A program made the translations under genes and the position numbers. Source: Rhodoferax sp. (GTDB lineage Bacteria > Pseudomonadota > Gammaproteobacteria > Burkholderiales > Burkholderiaceae). Taken from it: a stretch of DNA of 5,831 nucleotides. Positions 1 to 5,352 of this stretch are shown here, piece after piece (position 1 is the stretch's first letter; each line of letters begins with the position of its first letter). The stretch covers positions 1-5,831 of the forward strand of contig JAIFMT010000115.1 of the NCBI GenBank assembly GCA_020048295.1. Reading direction: 5' to 3'. The notes under the pieces are model-generated. The model was not told the DNA's origin. It searched no databases and saw nothing but the letters and a program-made list of their open reading frames with translations.

Positions 1-549
1 CGTGCAGCCCGGCGGTTTTGGCTCGGGCCACGTTGGTGCTGTCCCTCAAGGCGTGGTTGCAGACCACGGCCACGCAGCCCAGACGCAGCGCGGCTTCCAG
101 CCAGCCTGCCCACAAGTCTGCCAGTAGCAAGCCACATGGCATATTAGGGTGTGCCTGCAACGCGCCTTCAAGAGAAGCCAATTCAAACGAGGTCAGCGGC
201 GGCGGCACTGTCGCACTATGCCAAAGCCTCGCGGCGTTTCGCGCTACCACTTCGCCAGTGTGCAACTCTGTGCCGAGGGTAGCTTTGATTTCAATGTTCA
301 AAAAGTGCGAGTTGCGCTGGCAGTAGCGTGGCAAAGGCTTCAAGTGTGGGCAACGGATAGGAATTCCAACCACATGTGGCCATGGATCGTACCTTGGAGT
401 CGCCTTCAATCCACGAGAACCACTTGATTTGCAGCCCCACCTTCCAGGATCAGCCAGGTTCACCACCAAAGCTTGGTGTTCAGGAGAGTGATTGGCAGTG
501 CGCGGTGTGTGCCGGGCGCAGAGACATCGCGCAGCGGGTCAAAGTCGCC
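1..549 (-). pseudogene. Decayed glycerophosphodiester phosphodiesterase (UgpQ/GDPD type), C-terminal part beyond the window edge
   Basis: From about 322 down to 1 the minus strand is open and reads as the middle and C-terminal part of a cytosolic GDPD: a strand with NIEIKA (the family's metal-binding NxEIK core), then LHTGEVVARNAARLW, PLTSFE, a GLLLADLW segment, and VAVVCNH, all in the usual family order. The frame is broken at about 320-327: upstream, the segment YPLPTLEAFATL continues in another frame, and the two join well if one base is removed. Further upstream only scattered resemblance remains: GDS...CGWNS where the family has GD...GGWHS, and NTKLW where it has DVKLS, with a stop and more frame changes between. 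The N-terminal HRG motif is not readable. The family hydrolyses glycerophosphodiesters to glycerol-3-phosphate and an alcohol. The first ~320 bases are confident. The extent to 549 is inferred from faint resemblance and from a normal length of about 250 residues. The frameshift could in principle be a sequencing error, but the weak upstream match argues for decay. Confidence 0.7.
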
Positions 550-560
550 GCCTCAACCGT

Positions 561-707
561 TCACCAGCTGATTCTCTGATCGGCCTCAAAGTCGGGTTCC
601 GCTTGCACCGCCTGATCCCAGTCCGGTTCGATTTGAGCGCCGCCACCCATCTGCGCATCACCGTCGTCCCACAGCGGTAGCCTCTGTGCCGTAGGGATAT
701 ATCGATC
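561..707 (-). other. Open minus-strand fragment without a start, possible gene remnant
   Basis: The minus strand is open for 48 codons between an in-frame stop at 708-710 and a stop at 561-563. It has a protein-like, acidic composition: DRYIPTAQRLPLWDDG near the start and EPDFEADQRISW at the end. There is no start codon and no ribosome-binding site. The same frame is also open just before the upstream stop (reading PLPVVAIHDLPPP), so a longer ancestral frame interrupted by one stop is possible. I do not recognise a family. It may be a chance open frame in GC-rich DNA. Confidence 0.25.
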
Positions 708-1059
708 CTATGCCCGCGTTGGAGGAGGCAGATCGTGAATGGCTACTACCGGTAAGGGTCTTCAGGAGTCACTCAAGTCAAAAACCCCAATGCCCGGTAA
801 CGCTGCACCCCCAACACAGCCGCTGCATCCCAAATCTGCGCTGCTGCAATTTCAAACAGCCTCAAGGCAGGGTGATTGGGTCATGTGACCGGGCTTTGGG
901 GCGAAAGGCGCGCGGTGACAGCGTTTGCACACCCACACGCCGGCCCCGCGCGTGATTTCGCGCCAAAACCGCGTGCACATGAGCCAGTCGCCATGCCGTT
1001 TGTTCATACCGTTTGCGGTCGCTCCGAGCCCGCCCAAGCGCTCTGTTACATTGCGGCGC
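708..1059. other. Stretch without a supportable gene upstream of coaBC
   Basis: No frame here shows a start, ribosome-binding site and recognisable protein together. A minus-strand fragment at 773-880 is open for 36 codons and reads ...FEIAAAQIWDAAAVLG..., but it lacks a start and is not recognised. A long imperfect hairpin lies at 895-967. The promoter of coaBC should lie in the last 100 bases or so, but I see no pair of -35 and -10 boxes with good spacing. In related genomes, as I recall, lspA usually sits just before coaBC; no trace of it is visible here. Confidence 0.5.
895..967. repeat. Long imperfect inverted repeat (hairpin)
   Basis: TTTGGGGCGAAA at 895-906 pairs with TTTCGCGCCAAA at 956-967 with one mismatch (11 of 12). 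Directly inside, CGCGCGG at 909-915 pairs perfectly with CCGCGCG at 946-952. The two stems are separated only by a small internal bulge (2 nt on one side, 3 on the other). The 30-nt loop could add a 4-bp stem (GCGT 921-924 with ACGC 937-940). There is no T-tract, so it does not look like an intrinsic terminator. Function unknown; it may be a remnant of a small element or a structured RNA. Confidence 0.45.
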
Positions 1060-2283
1060 ATGAAAGATTTAGCTGGAAAACACATTGTTTTGGGCCTTAC
1101 CGGCGGCATTGCCTGCTACAAATCCGCCGAGCTGTGCCGGCTGTTGATCAAGGCCGGGGCCAGCGTGCAGGTGGTGATGACGGCCGCTGCCGAGCAATTC
1201 ATCACCCCGGTCACCCTGCAGGCCTTGAGCCAGCGCCCGGTGGCCACCTCGCAATGGGATGCACGCGAGGCCAACAACATGGCGCACATCAACTTGAGCC
1301 GCGAAGCCGATGCCGTGGTGATTGCCCCTTGCAGCGCCGATTTTGTGGCCAAGCTGGCGCATGGCCAGGCCGATGATTTGCTGAGTTTGCTGTGTCTGGC
1401 GCGCCCTGCAGAGCAAGTTCCCTTGCTGCTGGCACCGGCCATGAACCGCGAAATGTGGGCGCATCCCGCCACACAGCGCAATTTGGCGCAAGTGGCCGCC
1501 GATGGTGCCGTGGTGCTGGGTGTGGGCCAAGGCGCGCAGGCCTGTGGTGAAACCGGCGACGGCCGCATGCTGGAGCCATCCGAGCTGCAAGACGACCTGA
1601 TTGCATTTTTTCAGCCCAAGCTGCTCAAAGGCCAGCACATGCTGGTGACGGCCGGGCCCACTTACGAAGCCATCGACCCGGTGCGTGGCATCACCAATTT
1701 GTCCAGCGGAAAAATGGGTTTTGCGATCGCCCGCGCAGCGCGCGAAGCCGGTGCCGAGGTCACCCTGGTGGCCGGGCCGGTGAGCTTGCCAACCCCGCGT
1801 GGGGTTCGGCGGGTTGACGTGCGTTCAGCATCAAATATGCTTGCAGCCGTTATGCAGCATGCGCCCACAGCTAGTATCTTCGTAGCGACGGCGGCTGTTG
1901 CCGATTGGCGGCCCGACGTGGCGCTTGAGCAAAAAATCAAAAAGGACGGCACTGGTCAAACGCCGGTATTGCAGTTTGTTGAAAACGCCGACATTCTGGC
2001 CACGCTGGCGCAGTCGCCCCGGGCGCTCAGTGGCGCGCTGTACTGCGTGGGCTTTGCCGCCGAAAGCCACGACCTGCTGGCCAACGCGCAGGCCAAGCGC
2101 TTGCGCAAGGGCGTGCCGCTGCTGGTGGGCAATATCGGCCCGGCCACCTTTGGCCAGGACGACAACGCCTTGCTGCTGGTGGATGCCCATGGCGTGCAGG
2201 AATTGCCGCGCGACAGCAAGCTCGCATTAGCTAGAAAATTAATAGCTGTCATCGCAGATAGAATAAGGGCTAGAGGCCAATAA
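1060..2283 (+). CDS. coaBC: Bifunctional phosphopantothenoylcysteine decarboxylase / phosphopantothenate-cysteine ligase
   Basis: Cytosolic enzyme of coenzyme A synthesis. The CoaB half joins cysteine to 4'-phosphopantothenate using CTP, and the FMN-dependent CoaC half decarboxylates the product to 4'-phosphopantetheine. The 407 residues match the usual ~400. The CoaC domain (about 1-185) shows GGIACYK (15-21), the catalytic His76 in AHINLS, the PAMNREMW motif (127-133) and Cys162 in the [10 protein letters not shown] flap. The CoaB domain (about 190-400) shows [25 protein letters not shown] starting near 196 (given here as a motif run, key residues Asn213 and Lys218), AAVADWRP (278-285), the KIKK motif at 292-295 with the ligase lysine, and GFAAE (331-335). 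I chose ATG 1060 because the frame upstream is not conserved CoaBC sequence and the protein starts correctly with [16 protein letters not shown]. No good Shine-Dalgarno is visible. Its stop overlaps the dut start (TAATG), so the two are probably co-translated. Two AT-richer repeat copies are translated inside it, one forming the C-terminus. Confidence 0.97.
   Translation: MKDLAGKHIVLGLTGGIACYKSAELCRLLIKAGASVQVVMTAAAEQFITPVTLQALSQRPVATSQWDAREANNMAHINLSREADAVVIAPCSADFVAKLAHGQADDLLSLLCLARPAEQVPLLLAPAMNREMWAHPATQRNLAQVAADGAVVLGVGQGAQACGETGDGRMLEPSELQDDLIAFFQPKLLKGQHMLVTAGPTYEAIDPVRGITNLSSGKMGFAIARAAREAGAEVTLVAGPVSLPTPRGVRRVDVRSASNMLAAVMQHAPTASIFVATAAVADWRPDVALEQKIKKDGTGQTPVLQFVENADILATLAQSPRALSGALYCVGFAAESHDLLANAQAKRLRKGVPLLVGNIGPATFGQDDNALLLVDAHGVQELPRDSKLALARKLIAVIADRIRARGQ
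1843..1885 (+). repeat. Dispersed-repeat copy 1, translated within coaBC
   Basis: This 43-nt stretch aligns without gaps to the reverse complement of 2231-2273, with 27 of 43 identical positions, including CACAGCTA-like and CGTAG/CTAG ends. Its base and codon use (AGT, ATC, GTT, GCT) is less GC-biased than the codons around it. It resembles a short dispersed repeat that I recall from Comamonadaceae genomes. It encodes about residues 262-275 ([13 protein letters not shown]) in the expected place of the CoaB fold with no apparent length change. Confidence 0.45.
2231..2273 (-). repeat. Dispersed-repeat copy 2, forming the end of coaBC
   Basis: AT-richer segment in opposite orientation to the copy at 1843-1885 (27 of 43 identities, gapless). 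On the plus strand it contains AATTAATAGCTG and ends in AAGGGCTAGAGGCC (to 2278), which I recall as the hallmark of a short repeat scattered in Rhodoferax, Polaromonas and Acidovorax genomes. It encodes most of the last 20 residues of CoaBC ([17 protein letters not shown]) and ends three bases before the coaBC stop. Family membership is from memory, not from a search. Confidence 0.5.
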
Positions 2284-2732
2284 TGCTACATATTGACATC
2301 AAGATCATCGACCCTCGCATGGCCGACCAATTGCCGGCTTATGCCACGCCGGGCAGCGCCGGGCTGGATTTGCGCGCTTGTCTGGACGCGCCCCTCACCT
2401 TGCAGGCCAACGCCTGGCAACTGGTGCCCACCGGCATCGCCATGTACCTGAAAGACCCCGGCTACGCGGCGTTGATCCTGCCGCGCTCGGGGTTGGGCCA
2501 CAAGCATGGCATTGTGCTGGGCAATCTGGTCGGCCTGATCGACAGCGATTACCAGGGGCAGCTGATGGTCAGCGCCTGGAACCGCAGCGACACGCCGTTC
2601 ACCATTGCGCCGATGGAGCGCATTGCCCAGCTGGTGCTGGTGCCGGTGCTGCAGGCACAGTTCAATGTGGTGACCGAGTTCCCTGCCAGCGAAAGAGGCG
2701 AGGGCGGCTACGGCTCAACCGGCAAGGCTTGA
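2283..2732 (+). CDS. dut: Deoxyuridine 5'-triphosphate nucleotidohydrolase (dUTPase)
   Basis: Hydrolyses dUTP to dUMP and diphosphate. This keeps uracil out of DNA and supplies the precursor of dTMP. It is a homotrimeric cytosolic enzyme. The 149 residues match the usual ~150, and all five family motifs are present in order: motif 1 [10 protein letters not shown] (23-32), motif 2 [10 protein letters not shown] (67-76), motif 3 [15 protein letters not shown] (80-94) with catalytic Asp87 and the base-stacking Tyr90, motif 4 [11 protein letters not shown] (112-122), and the C-terminal motif 5 [10 protein letters not shown] (138-147) that closes over the active site. The ATG overlaps the coaBC stop by one base, which implies translational coupling; no separate Shine-Dalgarno is obvious, only GAGGCC about 8 bases upstream. 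The gene ends 5 bp before the convergent FKBP gene. Confidence 0.98.
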   Translation: MLHIDIKIIDPRMADQLPAYATPGSAGLDLRACLDAPLTLQANAWQLVPTGIAMYLKDPGYAALILPRSGLGHKHGIVLGNLVGLIDSDYQGQLMVSAWNRSDTPFTIAPMERIAQLVLVPVLQAQFNVVTEFPASERGEGGYGSTGKA

Positions 2733-2737
2733 TGGCG

Positions 2738-3280
2738 TCAATGCAGCGTGTGATGCGCCACGGCCGGGCCCTTTGATGCGGCAACTTTGAAAAACCCGGT
2801 ACCCGCTGTGCCGTTGCCAATTTCTTCCTCGGTGGCTTCGCGCACGCCGCGCACATGCAGCGTCAGCAGCAGCGCAATGCCGGCCAGCGGGTGGTTGCCG
2901 TCCAGCACCACATGCTCGGGGTAAACGTCGGTCACGGTGTAGAGCGCGTCAGCGGGTGCGCTGGGGCTGCAGCCCGCCGGCAAGGCGCTGCCCTCAAACG
3001 TCATGCCCTCTTCAAGCAAGTCGGGAAACAGCGCGCGCGGTTCCAGAAACACCAGTTGTTCGTTGTATTCACCAAAGCCTTGTTCGGGCTCGATGTGCAG
3101 ATGCAGCGTGCTGCCGGCGCTGTGGCCTTGCAACATGTCTTCGATGACCTGAAACAAATCATCGCCACCCACCAAAAACTCCACCGGCTCGTCGAGCACA
3201 TCCAATTCTTCGCCCAGGGTGTCCATGAGCGTCCAGCTTAAAGCAGCTACGCATTGTTGAGTTTCCCCGGCACTTTTCAC
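2738..3280 (-). CDS. SlyD-like FKBP-type peptidyl-prolyl cis-trans isomerase
   Basis: Predicted cytosolic folding helper that isomerises prolyl bonds and may act as a chaperone. The 180-residue protein has the split FKBP domain of the SlyD family: strand CVAALSWTLMDTLGEELDVLDEP-type N-terminus (10-32), EFLVGGDDLFQVIEDMLQG (34-52) where the family has the FLxG...PGLEEAL element, GFGEYNEQLV (68-77), then an inserted flap domain (about 75-125, with MTFEG and VTDVYPEHVVLD), and the hallmark DGNHPLAG (127-134) followed by VRGVREATEEE (143-153). The long His/Cys-rich metal-binding tail of E. coli SlyD is missing; only HH..H remains at the very end. Start: GTG at 3280, because the residues from KSAGETQQC onward fit the family N-terminus; a later Met (residue 19) would remove the first strand. 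The gene is divergent from the oxygenase gene with 17 bp between start codons and converges on dut. Confidence 0.92.
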   Translation of the reverse strand: MKSAGETQQCVAALSWTLMDTLGEELDVLDEPVEFLVGGDDLFQVIEDMLQGHSAGSTLHLHIEPEQGFGEYNEQLVFLEPRALFPDLLEEGMTFEGSALPAGCSPSAPADALYTVTDVYPEHVVLDGNHPLAGIALLLTLHVRGVREATEEEIGNGTAGTGFFKVAASKGPAVAHHTLH

Positions 3281-3297
3281 AAACTTCGGAGAATTGG

Positions 3298-4446
3298 ATG
3301 GATATTACCCAAGCGCTGCCCCTGCTCGGTGGCATCAGCCCGCAAACTTTCATGAAGCGCCACTGGCAAAAAAAGCCGTTGCTGGTGCGTCAGGCGGTGC
3401 CGGGTTTCAAAGCGCTGCTCAGTCGCACCGAGCTGTTTGAGCTGGCAGCCAGCGAAGACGCGCAAACCCGCATGGTGATTCAGGAGCCGGACAAAGTGCC
3501 TGGCTGGCGTTTCAAGCAGGGGCCGTTTGAGCGCAAGGCGCTGCCGCCGCTGAAGCAGCCGGGCTGGACGATTCTGGTGCAAGGCGTTGATCTGCATGTT
3601 GAATCGGTGCATCAGCTGATGAACCAGTTCCGCTTTGTGCCCGATGCACGGCTGGATGACTTGATGATCAGCTACGCCACCGACACCGGTGGTGTGGGCC
3701 CGCACTTTGACAGCTACGACGTGTTTTTGCTGCAAGCGCACGGCCGGCGGCGCTGGCGCATTGGCCGGCAAAAAGACCTGAGCCTGCAGCCCGATGTGCC
3801 GCTGAAGATTTTGAGCCACTTTGTCCCTGAAGAAGAGTTTGAGGTCGAGCCGGGTGACCTGCTGTATCTGCCGCCCGGTTATGCCCACGACGGCATTGCC
3901 CTGGGCGAGTGCATGACCTATTCGGTAGGGTTTCGCATTCCGAACAAGGCCGAGCTGGCGCGCGAGCTGCTGCAACGCGTGGCTGAAGATGCCGAAGACG
4001 AGGTGGGCTGCGCGCTGTACAAAGACCCGAACCAGCCGGCGGTGGATCAACCGGCTGAAATTCCGCCCCAAATGCTTGAATTTGCCCAAAAAGCGGTGCA
4101 GCAGGCGCTGCGCGACCCGCAGGCTTTGGCGCGTGGCCTGGGCGAATACATGACCGAACCCAAACCCAATGTCTGGTTTGACACGCACGATGTGCCCGAG
4201 TCTGACAGCGATCTCACCGGGCGTGGCGTGCGACTCGACCGGCGCAGCAAGATGATGTTTGATGACAGGCACATTTTCATCAACGGCGAGAGCTTTAGCG
4301 CCAGCGGCAAGGATGCCACGCTGATGCGCAGCCTGGCGAATCAGCGCCTTCTTGCGGCAAAAGACCTCAAAAAACTCGGCACGCAGGCTTTTTCGCTGGT
4401 GCAAGGCTGGGCGCAAGCGGGCTGGTTGCACGGTTTTGATGCGTGA
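3298..4446 (+). CDS. roxA: RoxA/YcfD-like cupin (JmjC-type) ribosomal protein oxygenase
   Basis: 2-oxoglutarate and Fe(II) dependent oxygenase. The E. coli homologue hydroxylates an arginine of ribosomal protein L16, and the same role is inferred here. The 382 residues are close to the family's ~375. The N-terminus has the typical RHWQKKPLLVRQA (21-33). The jelly-roll core carries the iron triad: His136 and Asp138 in GPHFDSYDVF, and His197 in LPPGYAHDGIA. Basic residues GRRRWRIG (149-156) lie where the 2-oxoglutarate-binding arginine is expected. SVGFR (209-213) closes the fold. The C-terminal part (about 220-382) matches the dimerisation and winged-helix region, with PNVWFD (290-295) and a final QAGWLHGFDA. 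ATG 3298 has a good Shine-Dalgarno, GGAGA at 3288-3292. The gene starts 17 bp from the divergent FKBP gene, so its promoter must lie inside that gene. A 391-aa open frame on the opposite strand is only its shadow. Confidence 0.92.
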   Translation: MDITQALPLLGGISPQTFMKRHWQKKPLLVRQAVPGFKALLSRTELFELAASEDAQTRMVIQEPDKVPGWRFKQGPFERKALPPLKQPGWTILVQGVDLHVESVHQLMNQFRFVPDARLDDLMISYATDTGGVGPHFDSYDVFLLQAHGRRRWRIGRQKDLSLQPDVPLKILSHFVPEEEFEVEPGDLLYLPPGYAHDGIALGECMTYSVGFRIPNKAELARELLQRVAEDAEDEVGCALYKDPNQPAVDQPAEIPPQMLEFAQKAVQQALRDPQALARGLGEYMTEPKPNVWFDTHDVPESDSDLTGRGVRLDRRSKMMFDDRHIFINGESFSASGKDATLMRSLANQRLLAAKDLKKLGTQAFSLVQGWAQAGWLHGFDA

Positions 4447-4471
4447 GCACAACGCTCATACCGCGTCAAGA

Positions 4472-4500
4472 GTGAAAACCAGGGCGTTTCAATTTATAAT
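4472..4500 (+). promoter_or_regulatory. Sigma-70 type promoter for the lipoprotein gene
   Basis: A perfect -10 box TATAAT at 4495-4500 lies 17 bp after GTGAAA at 4472-4477 (4 of 6 matches to TTGACA). Transcription would start near 4507, giving a leader of about 100 nt before the lipoprotein ATG at 4607. The promoter sits in the gap after the oxygenase gene, so the lipoprotein is its own unit. Confidence 0.7.
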
Positions 4501-4560
4501 CATTGGCTAAGTTCATATCGCAACAGCGTGTTGGCTTGGTCTTTGTGGGCAACTGCAAAA

Positions 4561-4578
4561 ACAATTTTCGAAAATTGT
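4561..4578. promoter_or_regulatory. Perfect 18-bp palindrome in the lipoprotein leader
   Basis: ACAATTTTCGAAAATTGT is identical to its own reverse complement. It lies about 55 nt after the predicted transcription start and 28 nt before the ATG. As RNA it can fold into a 7-bp AU-rich hairpin with loop UCGA, followed by a U-rich run. It could be an operator, an mRNA-stability or attenuation hairpin; the sequence does not decide which. Confidence 0.5.
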
Positions 4579-4606
4579 CTTTAATTTCTTTTCTGGGTAA
4601 TCTCAA

Positions 4607-4819
4607 ATGAACAAATCTCTCGTCCTGATCGCCGTCATCGCTGCTGCTGCCCTGGCTGCTTGCAGCAAGCCCGCTGAAACCCCCGCGCCCGCACCGGCAC
4701 CTGCTGCTGCACCGGCACCGGCTCCGGAACCGGCTCCTGCTGCTTCTGAAGCCGCTCCTGCACCGGCTGCTGCCGCTTCTGAAGCCGCTTCTGCACCAGC
4801 TGCTGCTGCTTCCAAGTAA
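4607..4819 (+). CDS. Small Ala/Pro-rich lipoprotein
   Basis: A 70-residue predicted lipoprotein. The N-terminus MNKS is followed by a hydrophobic helix (5-18) and a lipobox LAAC with the acylated Cys at 19, so the mature chain would be about 52 residues anchored in the membrane, probably the outer one because the next residues (Ser-Lys) are not an Asp retention signal. The mature part is low-complexity: KPAETPAPAPAP, then further Pro-Ala runs, then two near-identical 11-residue units ASEAAPAPAAA and ASEAASAPAAA. Such chains are expected to be extended and flexible, perhaps a spacer in the periplasm or cell wall; no catalytic domain is present and no specific function is known to me. Support for a real gene: promoter at 4472-4500, lipobox, and a strong terminator right after the stop. 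The Shine-Dalgarno is weak (GGGTAA). The opposite-strand reading of this repeat region is also open but is a shadow. Confidence 0.85.
   Translation: MNKSLVLIAVIAAAALAACSKPAETPAPAPAPAAAPAPAPEPAPAASEAAPAPAAAASEAASAPAAAASK
4742..4807 (+). repeat. Tandem duplication of 33 bp inside the lipoprotein gene
   Basis: Two adjacent 33-bp units, 4742-4774 and 4775-4807, encode ASEAAPAPAAA and ASEAASAPAAA. They differ at only a few bases (for example CCT versus TCT at the Pro/Ser codon). The unit length is a multiple of three, so copy-number change would preserve the frame. Confidence 0.7.
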
Positions 4820-4836
4820 TCGCTTGCATTTGCATC

Positions 4837-4864
4837 AAAAAAGCCACCTTCGGGTGGCTTTTTT
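4837..4864 (+). terminator. Intrinsic terminator after the lipoprotein gene
   Basis: GCCACC (4843-4848) pairs with GGTGGC (4853-4858) around a stable TTCG tetraloop, followed by six T. The preceding six A (4837-4842) can pair with them, so the element could also work from the opposite strand. It begins 17 bp after the stop codon. Confidence 0.93.
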
Positions 4865-4888
4865 GTTGCTTCAAATTCTTGAGGGCAT

Positions 4889-4900
4889 TGACCTGGGTCA
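4889..4900. promoter_or_regulatory. Short inverted repeat upstream of the membrane protein gene
   Basis: TGACC at 4889-4893 and GGTCA at 4896-4900 form a perfect inverted repeat around TG, in the gap between the terminator and the next gene. It resembles a small dimeric regulator half-site pair, but 5-bp arms occur by chance and no promoter is clearly placed beside it. Confidence 0.2.
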
Positions 4901-4976
4901 TACTTCTACTCAGGCATCGCAAGAGCCCGAAGGGTTTGGGCTTGATAATTGATGGCTTACATTTGTGCAACCGTAC

Positions 4977-4983
4977 GAGGTAA
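4977..4983 (+). promoter_or_regulatory. Ribosome-binding site that indicates the start of the membrane protein gene
   Basis: GAGGTAA lies 5 bases before ATG 4989, a good Shine-Dalgarno distance. That ATG, however, opens a frame of only 15 codons (MLALLPIC..., stop at 5034-5036), while the membrane protein is read one frame over. This suggests a lost base just after the start. Confidence 0.55.
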
Positions 4984-4988
4984 CTTCC

Positions 4989-5346
4989 ATGTTAGCGTTG
5001 CTTCCAATTTGCTGGTGCAGGTATTCAAAACCCTGACGCAGCTGCTTCCTTTTATGGGCATTCAATTTGGTCGTGGCATTTTGTGGCTGGTGGGCGACCT
5101 GATCCACGGTGCCAAGAAATACGAGGACAAAGTGCATTTCACCATTGGTCGCACGTTGTCACGCATTGACATGATGTCAGTAGTGTTTTTCATTGGGCTG
5201 GTCAGCGCCGTGGTGGCGGTCATGGGCCTGGAAAAGTTCAACTTCTACGGGCATATGGAGAACATCATTGGCCTGGCCTGGCCTTGCTTGGCTATTTTGG
5301 CGGTGCCATCTGGTACATCGTTGAAATGCGCATGTTTGGGGGTTAA
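4989..5346 (+). pseudogene. Small two-helix inner-membrane protein, apparently frameshifted twice
   Basis: The body of the gene (about 5003-5284) reads SNLLVQVFKTLTQLLPFMG, a basic and polar loop (LIHGAKKYEDKVHFTIGRTLSRID), a membrane helix MMSVVFFIGLVSAVVAVMG, and then HMENIIGLA. From there the plus-1 frame ends in an unlikely tail, whereas another frame reads LLGYFGGAIWYIVEMRMFGG and stops at 5344-5346, completing a second membrane helix. The switch falls in three tandem GGCCT units; with two units the protein would be continuous. At the start, ATG 4989 has a good ribosome-binding site but is out of frame; one extra T at about 5003 would give MLALLSNLLVQVF. The repaired protein would have about 118 residues. 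I do not recognise a named family. If the frameshifts are real the product is truncated or altered; if they are sequencing errors it is an intact gene. An unrepaired reading runs from TTG 4949 or ATG 4952 to 5353 but has no ribosome-binding site. Confidence 0.6.
5270..5284 (+). repeat. Three tandem GGCCT units at the frameshift point
   Basis: GGCCT is repeated exactly three times. Removing one unit restores the reading NIIGLALLGYFGGAIWY across the second membrane helix, so a 5-bp slippage expansion is the simplest explanation of the frameshift. Confidence 0.65.
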
Positions 5347-5352
5347 CCGCTG

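Noticed and set aside
18..579. Several plus-strand open frames in the left flank
   Set aside because: They are antisense to the recognisable GDPD remnant or have no ribosome-binding site and no protein-like features.
1013..1051. TTGCGG and TTACAT as a promoter for coaBC
   Set aside because: The spacing of about 28 bp is too long for a sigma-70 promoter.
925..1059. Upstream extension of the coaBC frame to an earlier start
   Set aside because: The 45 extra residues do not resemble CoaBC, whose N-terminus begins correctly at ATG 1060.
1069..1638. 189-residue open frame on the minus strand
   Set aside because: It is antisense to the conserved CoaC domain and has shadow-type composition.
3277..4452. 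391-residue open frame on the minus strand
   Set aside because: It lies opposite the complete roxA gene, has a Gln/His/Arg-rich composition typical of an antisense shadow, and shows no family motifs.
4444..4458. Small hairpin TGAGC/GCTCA right at the roxA stop codon
   Set aside because: Only 5 bp with no T-tract; too weak to call a terminator.
4603..4815. Ala/Gly-rich open frame opposite the lipoprotein gene
   Set aside because: GCN-repeat DNA is open on both strands; only the plus strand has a promoter, lipobox and downstream terminator.
4935..4962. Possible promoter (TTTGGG and TTACAT) before the membrane protein gene
   Set aside because: Both boxes are poor matches and several alternative spacings fit equally badly.
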